DNA from: Spirodela intermedia
Lineage: Eukaryota; Streptophyta; Magnoliopsida; Alismatales; Araceae
Assembly: GCA_902729315.2 (NCBI GenBank)
Contig: LR746274.1
Location: 2,631,037-2,695,036, forward strand
Direction: 5' to 3'
DNA length: 64,000 nt
Both the position numbers and the translations under genes were made by a program. The notes under the pieces are model-generated. The model made no database searches, was not told the DNA's origin, and saw nothing but the letters and a program-made list of their open reading frames with translations. This document shows positions 24,301 through 36,197 of this stretch, piece by piece. Each line of letters opens with the position of its first letter. The stretch's first letter is position 1.

Positions 24301-27300
24301 CTTATCCTATTTGATTGGAATCAAGCATAGGCTAGTAGGGATTCTCTGATGCAATGAAAGAAACCCGAGAAACCTTGCGGGGGCATTTTCCATCCATGTG
24401 AAGAGGGCAGTCACTGGGGAATGAGCATTTATGGCATCAGATACAAGTGTGAGGGTGTGGAATTTCTCCTAGGTTTCCTCCTGGAGGGCATGGAATTTCT
24501 CATCAAGAAGAAAATATTAGAGAAGACAGGAGGAAACACACCAGAAACCTTAGGTTGTATGGATCTGAGGTTTGGTTAGAGATCCAAGGCAATTGTGATG
24601 TCCTTGGATGGCATATGGATGCCTACGTCCCAAAAAATATTAGACTGGATGAGTGTTGTTTATGTTATGTCTTCAGAACACTTAGGTCACTGGGAGATGA
24701 GAGCGTCTGTTTTTACATACTAGGACCAGTCATCTTTCATGACAGATTTTGCTGAGATGGATTTACGTCGTACATTCCTTTGGTGACATCTGCTATCCTC
24801 ATAAATGGAAATCCTTTGTGATTCTTCCATTTGGAGACAACTTACAGACGGGAACTGCATATCTCCTCTGATCTTGTGCGTAGTCAAGGTGTTAAGTAGA
24901 ATGTAGCAGAAGTAAAAGCGTTTAGGTGAATCAGATGCTTCCAAGCATGTAGAGAAAATTTATTTGTGACCCACCTCAAATGTGCTGATGACCAGACTGC
25001 TGGCAGGGAAATTTCCTCACTCTTATCTAGGTATGTCATTAACTACGCGTGCCATAAGTTGCAGTGACAGCAAAGATGGTACAGAATCTTGAAAGCAGAC
25101 TGGCAAGATGGAGAGGCAAATTTCTCCCTTAAGGTGGAAGGCCGGTTTTGCTTGAGTATCAGCAGTCTGGCCTATCAATCTATAGCATTTTCTTACCCTT
25201 CACAGCATTGTTGTTCTGGAGAAAGGGTCATACACGTCCCTTGTGTTAGAGTGAGAGCGTCAGCCGGGATTTATATAACGAAGCAATTAAACAAACTTAT
25301 TTTTTGAGGGCTGAGTGATTAGCATAAACTTCGCCATCTAGGTGTAGACCACGCCACTAATTTCTTTTGCGCAGATGGCCATTTCAACACCATGCTAAGA
25401 TAATCCAAATACATCGCCTTTTCATTTGAAGATAATGAATAAGATGCAGTACTCGAGTTAAAAAAGGGGAGCTTCTACTAACTGATAAAAATGCAACACA
25501 TCATTCTCTTTTCCTCAGACGATTAACATCATACTATAGAGAGAAAGTGAATATATATATCACATAATACTCATATTGAAGGCAAAAGACCTCAGAATTC
25601 TCTATACTAGTAACACTCGATAAATTATGCATATATCACATAATGCTAACAGTGGACAAAAGAAAATTACTATAATATGAAACTGAAAGAATAGCAGCAC
25701 TTGTACGAATCTGTTGTTATTCTTTTCCTTGCTTTACTAGACATATCATAAAAAGCAGTTCACGCCAGCTGATGTAAAAAATGTCGTTTCCAAGTGACAT
25801 GACAGTTACCTGAGTGCTTCTACCTGATGTTGCAGCTCAATAATCTCCAACTGTGATGTCTTAACTGTGTCCTCCAACACGCCAGCCTTTCCATTAGGGA
25901 GAGGAGGGAAGTCCAGGGACACATCAAGGATATTTCCACTATCAATTAATGTCGGTACAACAAAAATGAGAAAAAGTTATATCTTACGTAAAACTATGCT
26001 TACCAATCTATAAACTTCATCCTCCTTGCCTATAGAAACGTCTTCTTTGTCGTAATCATCAAATCTGAGATCCACACCAGCTTCTCTCGGCCCATTTGCA
26101 GCCACTTTTCTTACCTCACTCATCTTTGATGACAATGCACTTCTTAGTAGAGTCCCAATATGACTTTTCTCTGCCAGCAACTGAGCCACCTTTTGGCTCA
26201 GACAGTCAACTTCCTGTTTCTTCTCTTCCAAACATGTTCTCACTTTCTCTGCGGCAACCTTTGCCAATTCACAGACGGACACAGTCCCCTCCAATGATGT
26301 CCGAAGGTTCTCCTCCATGTCCATGTCCTTCCACATGAATTGTGATTCCGAAAATTCTGAGCGATCCCACTCATTTGACTCTGCGTTCTCAATGATCTCA
26401 CTGACCTGCTCATGAGCTCGGGAGATATACTTGAGTAGATCCATGACCACCAACCTCTGTGAGTCCAATTTTTCTTGAAGGCCCTTCCACTTGGCCTCAT
26501 ACTCCGCCCCGGACAGTCTGAGCTGGGTTATCTCCCCCGCCAACTCGGTGATTTTCCCGTCCTTCTCACCCACAGATTTCTCAAAATCCTCTATTTCTGA
26601 GGACTTTCGTGATACCTCCTCTCTCAGCCCAGCGATAGTGGCTTCAAGTTGCGAGACCTCGATAGCAATCTCGTAATTGCGTTGCTCCACTAGCTCTCGG
26701 GCCTCATTTCTATCCTTTTCTGCAGAATCCACCTGCCGGACAAGCTCCTCCACGATTACGTTTGTTCTCTTGATCACCCCGTAAGCGACGGAAGGCAGCC
26801 CCGTCATGTACTTCTGCGACCTGGGCAACCCACCTGCGGGAAAGTTCACGAATCTTCCGACCTTGCTAGATATCTTCTCAATTCCTGTGACCATCATCTG
26901 CGCTGCAGACTCCATTTCCGACCTTGACGCGTCCTTTTGCCTCATTGCCTCGTCCAACTGCCTCGTCGCCTCCTCCTTCTGCTTCAGGATCTCCTCCTTA
27001 AAACGCGCAGCCTCGGCAAGCTCGACGGCAGCCCTCTCTGAGGATCGGGCCGCCTCCTCCTTGTCGCGCAGGGCCTCATCGCGCTTGCGGATGGCCTCGT
27101 GGGCGAGGACCTTGAGGCGGGCGAACGTGTTCTGCAGGTCGGCGTGGGCGTCCTCGGCGACCTTACGCGCCTGCCGCTCTCGATCAAGCTCCGCTTGTAA
27201 GTCGCGGATTCGCTGGTTCACGGCAGCATCGTCAGAAGAAGAGGACATCGGCGAGGTCTTCCCAGCGGAAAGCACGATGGGCACAGGGTCTTCATCCCCG

Positions 27301-27341
27301 TCCACGTCGCTGAGGACGGCATCGGCGTCCTCCTCCGCCAT
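18390..27341 (-). CDS. long coiled-coil protein, At3g49055-like, function unknown
   Basis: Five exons on the reverse strand: 27341-26004, 25886-25810, 22451-22340, 22190-22074 and 18734-18390, giving 662 residues with consistent phases. The N-terminus is acidic ([18 protein letters not shown]). Most of the rest (about 40-640) is predicted coiled coil rich in Glu, Lys, Ala and Leu. A break near residues 155-190 holds [10 protein letters not shown] and [11 protein letters not shown]. The tail has a conserved CWPWQWLGL motif and ends [11 protein letters not shown] recognise the family as the plant proteins labelled uncharacterized At3g49055-like; no activity is established, and a structural or membrane-tethering role is only a guess. 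Introns 2 and 4 are each about 3.3 kb. Intron 4 contains a plastid-derived fragment; intron 2 has anonymous frames near 23.9-24.7 kb. Exon 2 starts at AAAG|GCTGGCGTG by phase and homology. A (GA)n run sits in the leader near 27409-27428. Confidence 0.85.
19711..19920 (+). pseudogene. atpA: decayed plastid atpA fragment (NUPT) in an intron
   Basis: On the strand opposite the host gene, the frame from 19728 reads [10 protein letters not shown] and then [22 protein letters not shown] and VEEQ. These match in order the C-terminal part of the chloroplast ATP synthase CF1 alpha subunit. Just upstream, bases encoding R-V-G-S suggest the adjoining plastid sequence with a short deletion before MKQ. 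Many replacements and loss of similarity after about 19915 mark it as an old, non-functional insertion. It is about 200 bp and lies inside intron 4 of the coiled-coil gene. A mitochondrial-borne plastid copy as the source cannot be excluded. Confidence 0.75.
20522..20538. repeat. poly-C tract
   Basis: About 16-17 consecutive C bases in intron 4 of the coiled-coil gene. Length may be unreliable because such runs are error-prone in sequencing. Confidence 0.9.
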
Positions 27342-28997
27342 CCCAGATCACCTCCGACCCCGCTGCCCGACGCCGGCCACTGGAGACGACAGGAGAAGAG
27401 AAAGCGCAGAGAGAGAGAGAGAGAGAGATCCAAGAGACCTTCAACCACCGGTCTACTTATGGGGAATCAAGTACCCTCCTTCTATCGTGTTTCTCCTTCT
27501 CCGTGCGTTATGTATGCGGAAGAAGCCGCTGACGTGGTTCCGGCTTCGTCGCCGCTTCAAAGTGCCGGTCTAAGAAGTCGGATCCGGATCCACTGTCGCC
27601 CAAAGTGCACCCGTTTTATGTTTTTACTCAAATTTGTAGCTTCGATAATTCATCTAAATATAAAAAATAGCATTATATTCTGATATTAACATATTTAAAT
27701 TTATTTACGTAATTATTACATTGAATTACGCTTTTTATCCCAAATACTGAGTACACGCTTTATAACCTTTGCTAACTTCAAAATAAGCAATACAATGGAT
27801 TTTAGTACTTTAAAATTATATAATAAATATTATTTATATGGTTTCTCAAGATAATAACTTTGTTCTATCGTATCCATTAGAAAAATAATGTCATCTCTTC
27901 ATTTATTTGATAACATTCTACTCCTATCCATTGCCTTATCAAATTAATGTAAAATATTAATTTTTGGGAAACATCAAATATACTAAAAAAAATGAAAAAA
28001 TTCCCACAATTTTTTATATGAACTTTTAAAAATATATAATTTAAAATTTGGAGGAAATAAATGTACAAAAGTATGTTTTAGAGATTATTTAAGATTTTTT
28101 TTATAAAAAATAGTAATTATATATTAAATAAAAAAAGAATAGCTAACTATAATCTCTTGACCCATCACCCAAGTGGTACAGCAGATGGGAATGAATGCTA
28201 TGAAAGCCTGAATAAGTGTGAATTATTCAAGAGAATTTCAAAGATTAAGGGTTTTGAAAAAAGATTTTAGAGACTAATTTTTCAAGTATGTTTGGAACCT
28301 ATAAATTTAGTGGGCCACATTGCTATATATTGTGAAGCTTGAAAAAATGATTGTTATGATTATAGAATCTCAACTTTTTCATTAAATTGATGAATATTTT
28401 GTGCATTATTTTAAGCAAGGAAATAGATAATATTAATTCAGTTTTTTATTACAAAAATAAAACAATAAAGAGTGACCTATGAAAGTTATATGGAGATACA
28501 TACTTAAAATAAATCATCATATGTATAAAAATATAATCTTAAATAATTTGTATCATGAAAGTTGAGGATTATATGTAGTTCACCCACATAGACTTCCATA
28601 TCTTAGTTTTCTATGACTTAATGAATAGATATCGACAATATATTAGTTAATTTATTATAATGACCATAATTAAATGATTATGATACATAATAAGTAGTCT
28701 CCCATACTTACTTTTATTAAGCTGACATTCGTAATAATTAAAAAATATTCACTATATTTTTTTCGTAGTTTATAAAATACTCGAGATTAAGTGGGAAGTA
28801 GCCGTCGAGAGTAGGCTAGTTTAGTCGTCAGTAATGGATTTGATGGGCACGTTTTTTTACATGGTTCTTTTATCGGGTTTTGTAAAAGTTTGAACCTTTA
28901 CGAGGATTTATGTATAATTAGATCATCACAGTGAAGACGAAATCTCTAGGAAGATAATCCACGGCAACCCAGTTGTCACTCGCGCAACCCCCCTGCA
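27342..28997. other. divergent intergenic region
   Basis: This separates two genes transcribed away from each other (coiled-coil gene to the left, STR11 to the right). It should hold both promoters. It is GC-rich to about 27600 and strongly AT-rich from there to 28900. No gene, tRNA or clear repeat family is visible. A TATAATTA at about 28911-28918 lies some 85 bases before the STR11 ATG and is a weak core-promoter candidate. Confidence 0.5.
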
Positions 28998-31900
28998 ATG
29001 GCTGCTACGGGGCATCCGTTCGCCAGCGCCACCCTGAGCGTCTCCTCTGCTCTCAGTTCCGTGCGAGAGAGCAGCAAATGTGGCGGCGGACTCTGGGCTC
29101 GCACCATCTCCCCCTCTTTCCATGGCATTCCAAGCTTGAACCGTGCCACCCGGGTTCGAGTGAGACCAACTCCTTCCAGAATTCCTTTCTTTGGTTCAGA
29201 TCCTGCTTATAGTATCTCTGTAGCGAGTTTACTCACTGGGGTTCGGGATGTTTTAATTTGAAGTGCCCGAAGGGTGTTGTTAGGATGCGTGTCGCGGTGG
29301 AGGATGAACAGGACCCAGCGAAGCAGGTGAAAGAGATGGCTGCTGCCAGGAGGAGATGGGACGCTTTGGTAACATTATTATCGATTTTATATAGAACTGT
29401 ATTTATTTTTATGTTGAAGTAAGGACTGTTGTTACCAATAATCTGGGGACTTCCTTTTTACGTGTGAACCTGAGAATTTCAGGAGTGGGAGGGAATTTAG
29501 AGCATGTCTTGTTTCAGTGAATATGCCACGTTAGTCCTGGTTTCATATTTTAAAAAAAAATCAAAATTTCCTTGACTAATTGGAGAAGATGACATCAATT
29601 GAAAGAATATCTTATATTCATTAGATTATGTTAAAAAACCCTCTGGTACAGGGAGTGATCACTGGATGGATCGCTCATAGTTCGAGATGTGAAGTTCTAG
29701 CCCATAATTTTGTTGTGTTCTTGTCCTCCAGTCCGCAGAAGCTAGGTTTCAGTCTCAGTCATGCTGTCAGTTTTGGGAAACTTCTATGATGATTACTCTA
29801 CTCCATGAGCTGATTTATTCTCTTTTTTTGTTCATTTGGTCACTTTACAGATCAGAGAACAAAAGGTTATGGTCCTTACACCAAGAGAAGCTGGTTATGC
29901 TATTCAACTCTCTGACACAGCCCTCCTTGATGTTCGTCCATCAACAGAGAGACAGAAGGTCAGGTGGTGTTCACTAGGGCGCCTCGGTTATATTGACTTC
30001 TAAATTTCGTCCAGCCTCTCCATTTAATGTTTCTGTTTTGGCAGGCATGGGTTAATGGCTCTACCTGGATTCCAATCTTTGATGTTGATAATTCACTTGA
30101 CTTCGGCACTGTTTCCAAAAAGATTACCTCTTTTACAATGGGTAAATCAGAATTCATCCTGTAACCATACTTTCTTATTCGGACAATGATTATTAGTATT
30201 GATGACGAACTATATCCATCTGCATTAGCCTTCTTGGTGTTTAAAAGTACTATTCACAGTTCTTCTTAGATACCAGTTTCTTTTATTTTGCTTTATAACA
30301 CCAATAGCAGAGTCAAACAAATATTAGAAACCATGTAAACGAAGTAGTAACTTAAAGCTTGTGAGGCATAAGAGGTTTCACCCATAAAAACTTCGTTAGT
30401 ACACTTCACCATTTTTGTTTTTATTTCAAACGGTCAAGATTATCGACTTACTTCCCATGAAAACAGAAATGTGCTGAATGTGGTATGACAATCCAAAATG
30501 ACCTTGGGACAAGGCTTGTGAGATAAGAAGGAAGTAGAGCTGGGTACAAGGATCATGTATACTCAGTTCCCTTGGTGTGAATGGTGATCTATTCCTTGTT
30601 GGAAAGTAAAGATAATTCATATACTGAAATCTAAATTGCTCCTTCCGAGTTTCAAAAAATCTAAAGACCTCTCTGGATTGGTCAGGTTCAACTTTTTCCT
30701 ATTCTTTCAATCGTTTGAGTACTTGGACAATTTGGTTAATGTTTAGAAAATATATCTCTTCAAATTCTGGTCATAGAAAATTTGTGTTGACTACTAGCAG
30801 CAAGACGCAGCATTTTGGATAGTAGCGGATAGATTGCTGGTCGCCATCATGGTGGAATCATTGATATAAGATAGTTAAATATATGAAACAAATGTAATGG
30901 CGTGATTTACCTTTATGCTTTTATTGTTTTCTTTTCTTTTAGCGTACTGTGATAGTGTCTTCATTAGATACTCTTCTTCGCATGCTTCTGCGCATATGCA
31001 TATTTCCTTTTTCTAGATGTAGATTTAACGTGTCTTGTAGCTCCTGACGTTGATCAGTGCTATTCTTTTTATGGTGGGAAAAACGAGAATCTGATGAACT
31101 GCTCTTGGAATGTGATTATCATTATGGTCAATGTACTTAGTCTTGTCAGGTTCAAGGCTTGGACCAACTTATCTGAATACGTATACAGCTTTTATTTCTC
31201 AATTGAACTATGTAACATAACGTGTAGCAGCCATAAATTCCTTAACTTCAACATGTTAACCTTAATTACAAGGTTCTGCATCTTGAATTTTGATTGAGGA
31301 GTGGTAGTGAAGGTATTTGTATATAGTTGTGTAACCTTCCATGAAAAGTCATAAAGGCCCGTATAATCAGGCTACATTGAAGATTGGTGCATAGTTATGA
31401 ACATGTTTGGGATCTGATTGTTGTTGTCGCTGCTGATAGGGAGTAAGTGGAAGATGAGGAGACCTTTTGTCGTAGAAATTAGGTTGGATTTTGTATTGGC
31501 TCAGGGGTGATGAGTGAATGTGGAGAAATGTGGGAATGTGCTGTATGAGATTAATATGTTGGAGATTAGGGCTATCAGCTATGAGAAATCTTATGAATTG
31601 CGTATGATTTTGACTTGTTTTGGGTCATCCCTTGAGCAAGGCCTTACAGCTAGGTATGACTAGTCCAGAGGTTAAGGCTCATCTTAATTTTTGAATTTTT
31701 TTATTGATAAGAGCTCACTCATCGTAAAAGTGGATGTAAACTCTAGGGCGATTGGCACTTGATTAGTGGTTATAGATATGTAGTCTATGAGCAGAAATGA
31801 TCTGTCTGTAATGGACATAACTCATATTTTCTAATTATTCCTCTACATGATATGGAATAATAGATAAATGCTTACTTGTATCTTGTTTTTATCGACCTCT

Positions 31901-34475
31901 ATTATCTAAGTTGGACTGTGAAAATGTTAGTCCTAAACTTATTTCTATTTTGCGTCGAATTTTCAATATTTATTAATTTTAGAATTAGCTTTATTGATTT
32001 TAGAATTAACTTCCACAGTCAACAGATGTTCCGTTTCTTTTCTTCTCTATAATTTGATCGGGATCAAGTTTAGGCTCAACTGAGCAGGCATTAGTCGCAA
32101 TTCCTTTATCTTTTGTTAAGATTCAGAATGATTATGAATTGAGTCAGCCTTTCTTGCTGGTCTTGTGGGTTTCAGTTTTTGACACAATTTGGATATCCAG
32201 GACAATCACATGATCTTACTATCTCAGCTGTGATTAGGTTGAACATTCTATGGATCTCATTGGAGAATGTTAAAAAAATTCTAGTTCCAAGGAAGATTCG
32301 GTTCTTTTTGTTTCGTTTATAATTAGAGTGAATCTGTACATTTTCCTCTGTAAAGATTTGGCCTGAATCTTAATTTTCCTTTGTGTTTCAAGTAATTAGA
32401 TTTATTTCTATTAATTCGTCAGAAAAGGATTAGTGAAACCTGTGTCAGAGAAGAAGTGATGATGATCAACTTAATTTGATTTTGTATTACATATGCTCTT
32501 TCTTTCTTCCTGAATTGGTTTGTAAACCTCGTCAACCTGTCCCTGTTGACTTTTTCAGGAGGCTGGTGGAGTGGTGTTCCTACATTAGTTTATGACAAGT
32601 ACGCTTAATACACCCTAAAATAGTCTCTCACAGATTAATGGAGGATTCTTATGGATTCGTGGTAGTTAATTTCAGGGATTTCATCTCAAAAGTTGAAAGC
32701 AAGTTTCCGAAAGAGAGTGAGCTAGTTGTTGTTTGCCAAAAGGGACTCAGGTGATCCCTTAGATTATAGCTCCTCTCACTAAAGCTTACAACGTTGTTAG
32801 TGAACATATTTTTCTGTCTGCTGTATTTTCCCTTTCAGTTGTTATAAATGTTTCTTATTTAGTTGCCCCAGTCTGATAAATAAGGTGTTCAAGTGGTATA
32901 ATGAATGCTTTATTGCCTTATGAAAAAAGGGATGATAGCTGACATGATGTTACATATTTGTTGCTATGAATATATTTGGACAAAATTTTGATAATTTGGA
33001 TCAACATTATTACACAATCATTAGAAAAAATCAAAGATATACAAACGTGGTCAATCAGTTCTCAAAGGAAAAAAGATACATTCCATAACTTATCAAAGAC
33101 AGTATATGCTGCACTACAACCGTAGTAGAAACTTGGGAGATTAAATTGGGAGGAAAAAATTCACTTTGCTTGGCCCCTTTTTCATGCTATTCTATTTTTC
33201 CCTCCTATCAATTAATTTTGTGTCCTATATATCAATTGCTTAATACTTTCTTTCTATTGGCTTTCAATCTATATGTTTTTCATTTTTTCCACTTTTGTTA
33301 TTCTTATTTACTTCCTGTTCATTTGTGATCTGCTTGTTGTCCACATCCTGTGGGGAAAAGACTTCAGGTCATTCCTTGATTTTTCATCGTCGTTGTTAGT
33401 CCTCCAAGCTTGATCTGTAAGGAAGAGCGTTCTATTTTAGCATCATTTAGAAAAGTATTAAACCCAGAAGTGTTGCTGATCTTGCCTTCTCCTCTTGGCT
33501 TTTTATCACTTTTGTTGTACCCACTGAAGGTTGCTAACTTCTGAAGGTCTTCTTCATCTGGTAGGCTGTTGATCCTTGCTATTTCTGGACTGACAAACTT
33601 GTGCATATTGTGATGGATTTATAAGGCTTTCCATGTTGACTATATGAATGCTTTACTTTCTTTTGGTAATCAGCTGAAAGATGCTGATCCTGCTTTTCAG
33701 TACCTTTCCCTCTTGAGATCATGTTGAGTTAAATGGTCTTCTATTGCAGATCAATTGCTGCTTGCGAGCAACTATACAACGCGGGCTACAGAAACCTCTT
33801 TTGGGTTCAAGGGGGTCTGGAAACCGCTGAAGAGGAGGTGAACATATTCCTCATACATGGATCTACCCTCCTCGTTTCTCTGATTCATTTTCCCTTTCCA
33901 AGTTATTTTTAGGGCAATTTAGTGGGTATTATATGCTTCATACATTCTTGAAACCAGGATTTTCAGCGCGAAGGTCCTCAGCCTTTCAAGCTCGCTGGGA
34001 TTGGTGGAGTGTCCGAGTTTTTTGGGTAACTTCTTGTTGACATTCCCATGCCGATTATTGTTAGTGACTTTATGTAGCATTGCTACGATTGGGTGGATCT
34101 TCCCTGTTCTTCATGAACCCACAAGTACCCAATTTTCTTTCCCTGATGAACAGCAGAAGCATGATCGCCTGGAGATTTTATCTGCCTATAAAGAATGTTC
34201 TGAATATATCATCTTAAATGTTCTCTTGCAGTTGGACAGATCAACAGCGTATTGTGGCTGCCAAGGAAGGATGGGGCTACCGATTCACATACACTGCCCG
34301 CTTGGTATCTTTTGGCGATATTGGTAATTTATGTCAGAATTTAGGATAATTTTGAGGAAAATCATTTTTCTCTTGCTGGATTGTGCTACAGATTGGGCTA
34401 ATTATCCTGGTAGACGCTTTATTTTTTGGAGGCCAGCAAATCCGTCCCCTGCTTCAAGGGCTGCAGTCAAATTGA
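28998..34475 (+). CDS. STR11: rhodanese-like domain protein 11, chloroplastic
   Basis: Ten exons: 28998-29159, 29273-29368, 29851-29958, 30045-30141, 32559-32598, 32676-32750, 33750-33837, 33958-34025, 34232-34304 and 34392-34475. They give 296 residues in consistent phase. The N-terminal 55 residues are Ser/Ala/Arg-rich and look like a plastid transit peptide. Then come REAGYAIQLS, LLDVRPSTER and GGWWSGVPT. The rhodanese active-site loop follows (VVVCQKGLRS, Cys188). Next are NLFWVQGGLE, LAGIGGVSEF, GWTDQQR and KEGWGYR, and a hydrophobic C-terminal segment (about 270-285) that may anchor in a thylakoid or envelope membrane. This order and length match Arabidopsis STR11 as I remember it. The family cysteine can carry sulfur, but STR11's substrate is unknown. 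The exon 1 donor is CGA|GTGAGA. Intron 4 is 2.4 kb with nothing recognised in it. Confidence 0.93.
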
Positions 34476-34589
34476 CACGGTTTCCCACAGGTGGAGGAGG
34501 GGATTTGGGTTCCAGTTCTCTAGAAAAACAGAAAAAAATAATGCTGGTAGGAATCCTCCACCAAGATGTTTATAACTGTTTGTTCCTTT

Positions 34590-35129
34590 TATTTCATCTG
34601 ATTCCCCATGCATGGGTATCTGTTCCTCATATTATATCTGAACCATGATGTCATTGATGACATTTCATTCATTGGAGCAGATACATTATCCTAATTCCAA
34701 TCAAATTTAGTTCATCCCTTACAATAGTTTTTGTTTCTTTAGTGTTCTTTTAACATATATCACTACTTCTTATTTCATGTAATTTCCCATGGATATCTGC
34801 TCCTCATATTATATCTGAACCATGCTGTCATTGATGACATTTCAGTCATTGGAGCAGAGATATTATCCTACTTCTATCAAGTTTAGTTTATTCCTTACAG
34901 CTTTTTTTTTGTTTATTTAGTATTTTTCTAAACATATGCCACTACTTATTTCATGTAATTTCCCATGGATATCTGTTCTTCATATCATATCTGAACCATG
35001 CTGTCATTGATGACATTTCAGTCATTGGAGCAGAAACAATATCCTAATTCTAATCAAATTTAGTTCATCCCTTAAAATATTTTTTGTTTATTTAGTGTTT
35101 TTTTAAAATATATTTCACTACTTCTTAAT
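34590..35129. repeat. three-copy tandem repeat, period about 176 bp
   Basis: Copies start at about 34590, 34771 and 34947, each beginning tatttcat. Each carries atatctgaaccatg, tgtcattgatgacattt and cattggagcaga, then a T-rich stretch. Copies are similar enough to suggest fairly recent duplication. The array begins about 115 bases after the STR11 stop, so it may lie in the 3' untranslated region. Confidence 0.9.
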
Positions 35130-36003
35130 GCTTTCTTTGGCAGCATCAGAGGCAGCATCAAATGCCCTTCATCATCATTCTGTGAGGAAGCAGACTAAAG
35201 AAATAAAAACTATTTGATAGATAGCCTCTTACTTAGTGCATGGTGTTGGATTTTTCTTCACTGGTAGAGCGTGTAGTCCAGATTTGCCTCTGCTTGTCAC
35301 GTTGCTTGATGTTTTATGTGACACGTGTTTCATGTTTGGCTTCAATTTTTTGAGTATCGATGAGTAAATATCAGTTTTTTGTTTATATTTGAGCGAAATA
35401 ACGCCATTATTCCCGTCAAATTTAAGCACATATCAGTTTTTTTGTTTATATTTGCCTATATTTCAGTTTTTTGCTAATTTCTCCAGCTCATAATTTATAA
35501 GGATTTTAGTAAAAAACCTTATAAAATGTGCATATCGAGATTAAGATTATTTAAAACTGTTATATATGTAATTTTAAAAATATTTCCAACTAGCAATTTT
35601 TTACAAATAGAAATATTCAGGGCTTTATAAATTAAAGGAAATATATGATCACGCACATATATATATATATATGCATAAATGGGTTGTTACATCTAATTAC
35701 AGATAATATTTAATTTCAGAATTTAATAAAAAACTTGTGTTTAAATAATAAACTAAATATGACAAATTTTGGTAAAAAAAATCTAATAGATGGATATTCT
35801 TGGAATCTATAAAACTTTTTATTTCAGAAGTTTATCCTTCAAACGTAACTTTATGTACTTGTCTGAGGTTCCACGTGAAACGAGGCCAACCGGGGCTGGA
35901 GGGAGGGCCCAGAGGCTTGAACCTAACCCCAGGGTTAATGCTAACCAGAGTTAGAATAACGACGGTGACGGCCAGACTCCCCCGGCCCTTCAGCGCGGCA
36001 TTA

Positions 36004-36012
36004 CTATATATT
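36004..36012 (+). promoter_or_regulatory. possible TATA box of the AFC kinase gene
   Basis: ctatatatt lies 186-194 bases before the ATG at 36198, in a suitable position for a leader of about 160 bases. The surrounding DNA is less AT-rich than the flanks, which helps the case. Confidence 0.4.
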
Positions 36013-36074
36013 GATTTCTCCGTTGGGATTAGATGTCACGAAGGAATATTGGTGTATGTGTTGCGTTCTCCGCT

Positions 36075-36099
36075 GGTTAGGGTTAGGGTTAGGGTTTCC
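36075..36099 (+). promoter_or_regulatory. telomere-like repeat and telo-box in the kinase leader
   Basis: Three GGTTAG units are followed by GGTTT; a separate TTAGGGTTT is at 36139-36147. Telo-boxes (AAACCCTAA on the other strand) near transcription starts are a known plant promoter element. The three-unit run is of the TTAGGG type. Confidence 0.6.
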
Positions 36100-36197
36100 A
36101 GGCGCGACAAGCGGATCTCGGTTTCTGACTTCATTTTCTTAGGGTTTCCTCGGCGACCTCCATCGGATTCGTGCTCTGTTGAGCGGATTTTAGAATC

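Larger units (their letters stand above)
34476..36197. other. intergenic region between STR11 and AFC
   Basis: It holds a three-copy tandem repeat (34590-35129), then AT-rich DNA with (AT)8 at 35657-35672 and a repeated phrase tatcagtttttt near 35370 and 35432. From about 35870 it becomes GC-richer and forms the promoter and leader of the kinase gene. The AATAAA at about 35204-35209 could serve a long STR11 3' end. Confidence 0.5.

Noticed and set aside
23882-24755. Three consecutive frames in intron 2 of the coiled-coil gene
   Set aside because: The frames (from 23882, 24116 and 24555) are short and I recognise no domain. They may be remnants of an inserted element, but nothing supports a gene.
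26806-27573. 255-residue forward frame opposite the coiled-coil first exon
   Set aside because: It is Ser/Ala/Arg-rich and antisense to a Glu/Lys-rich coiled coil, a typical shadow frame.
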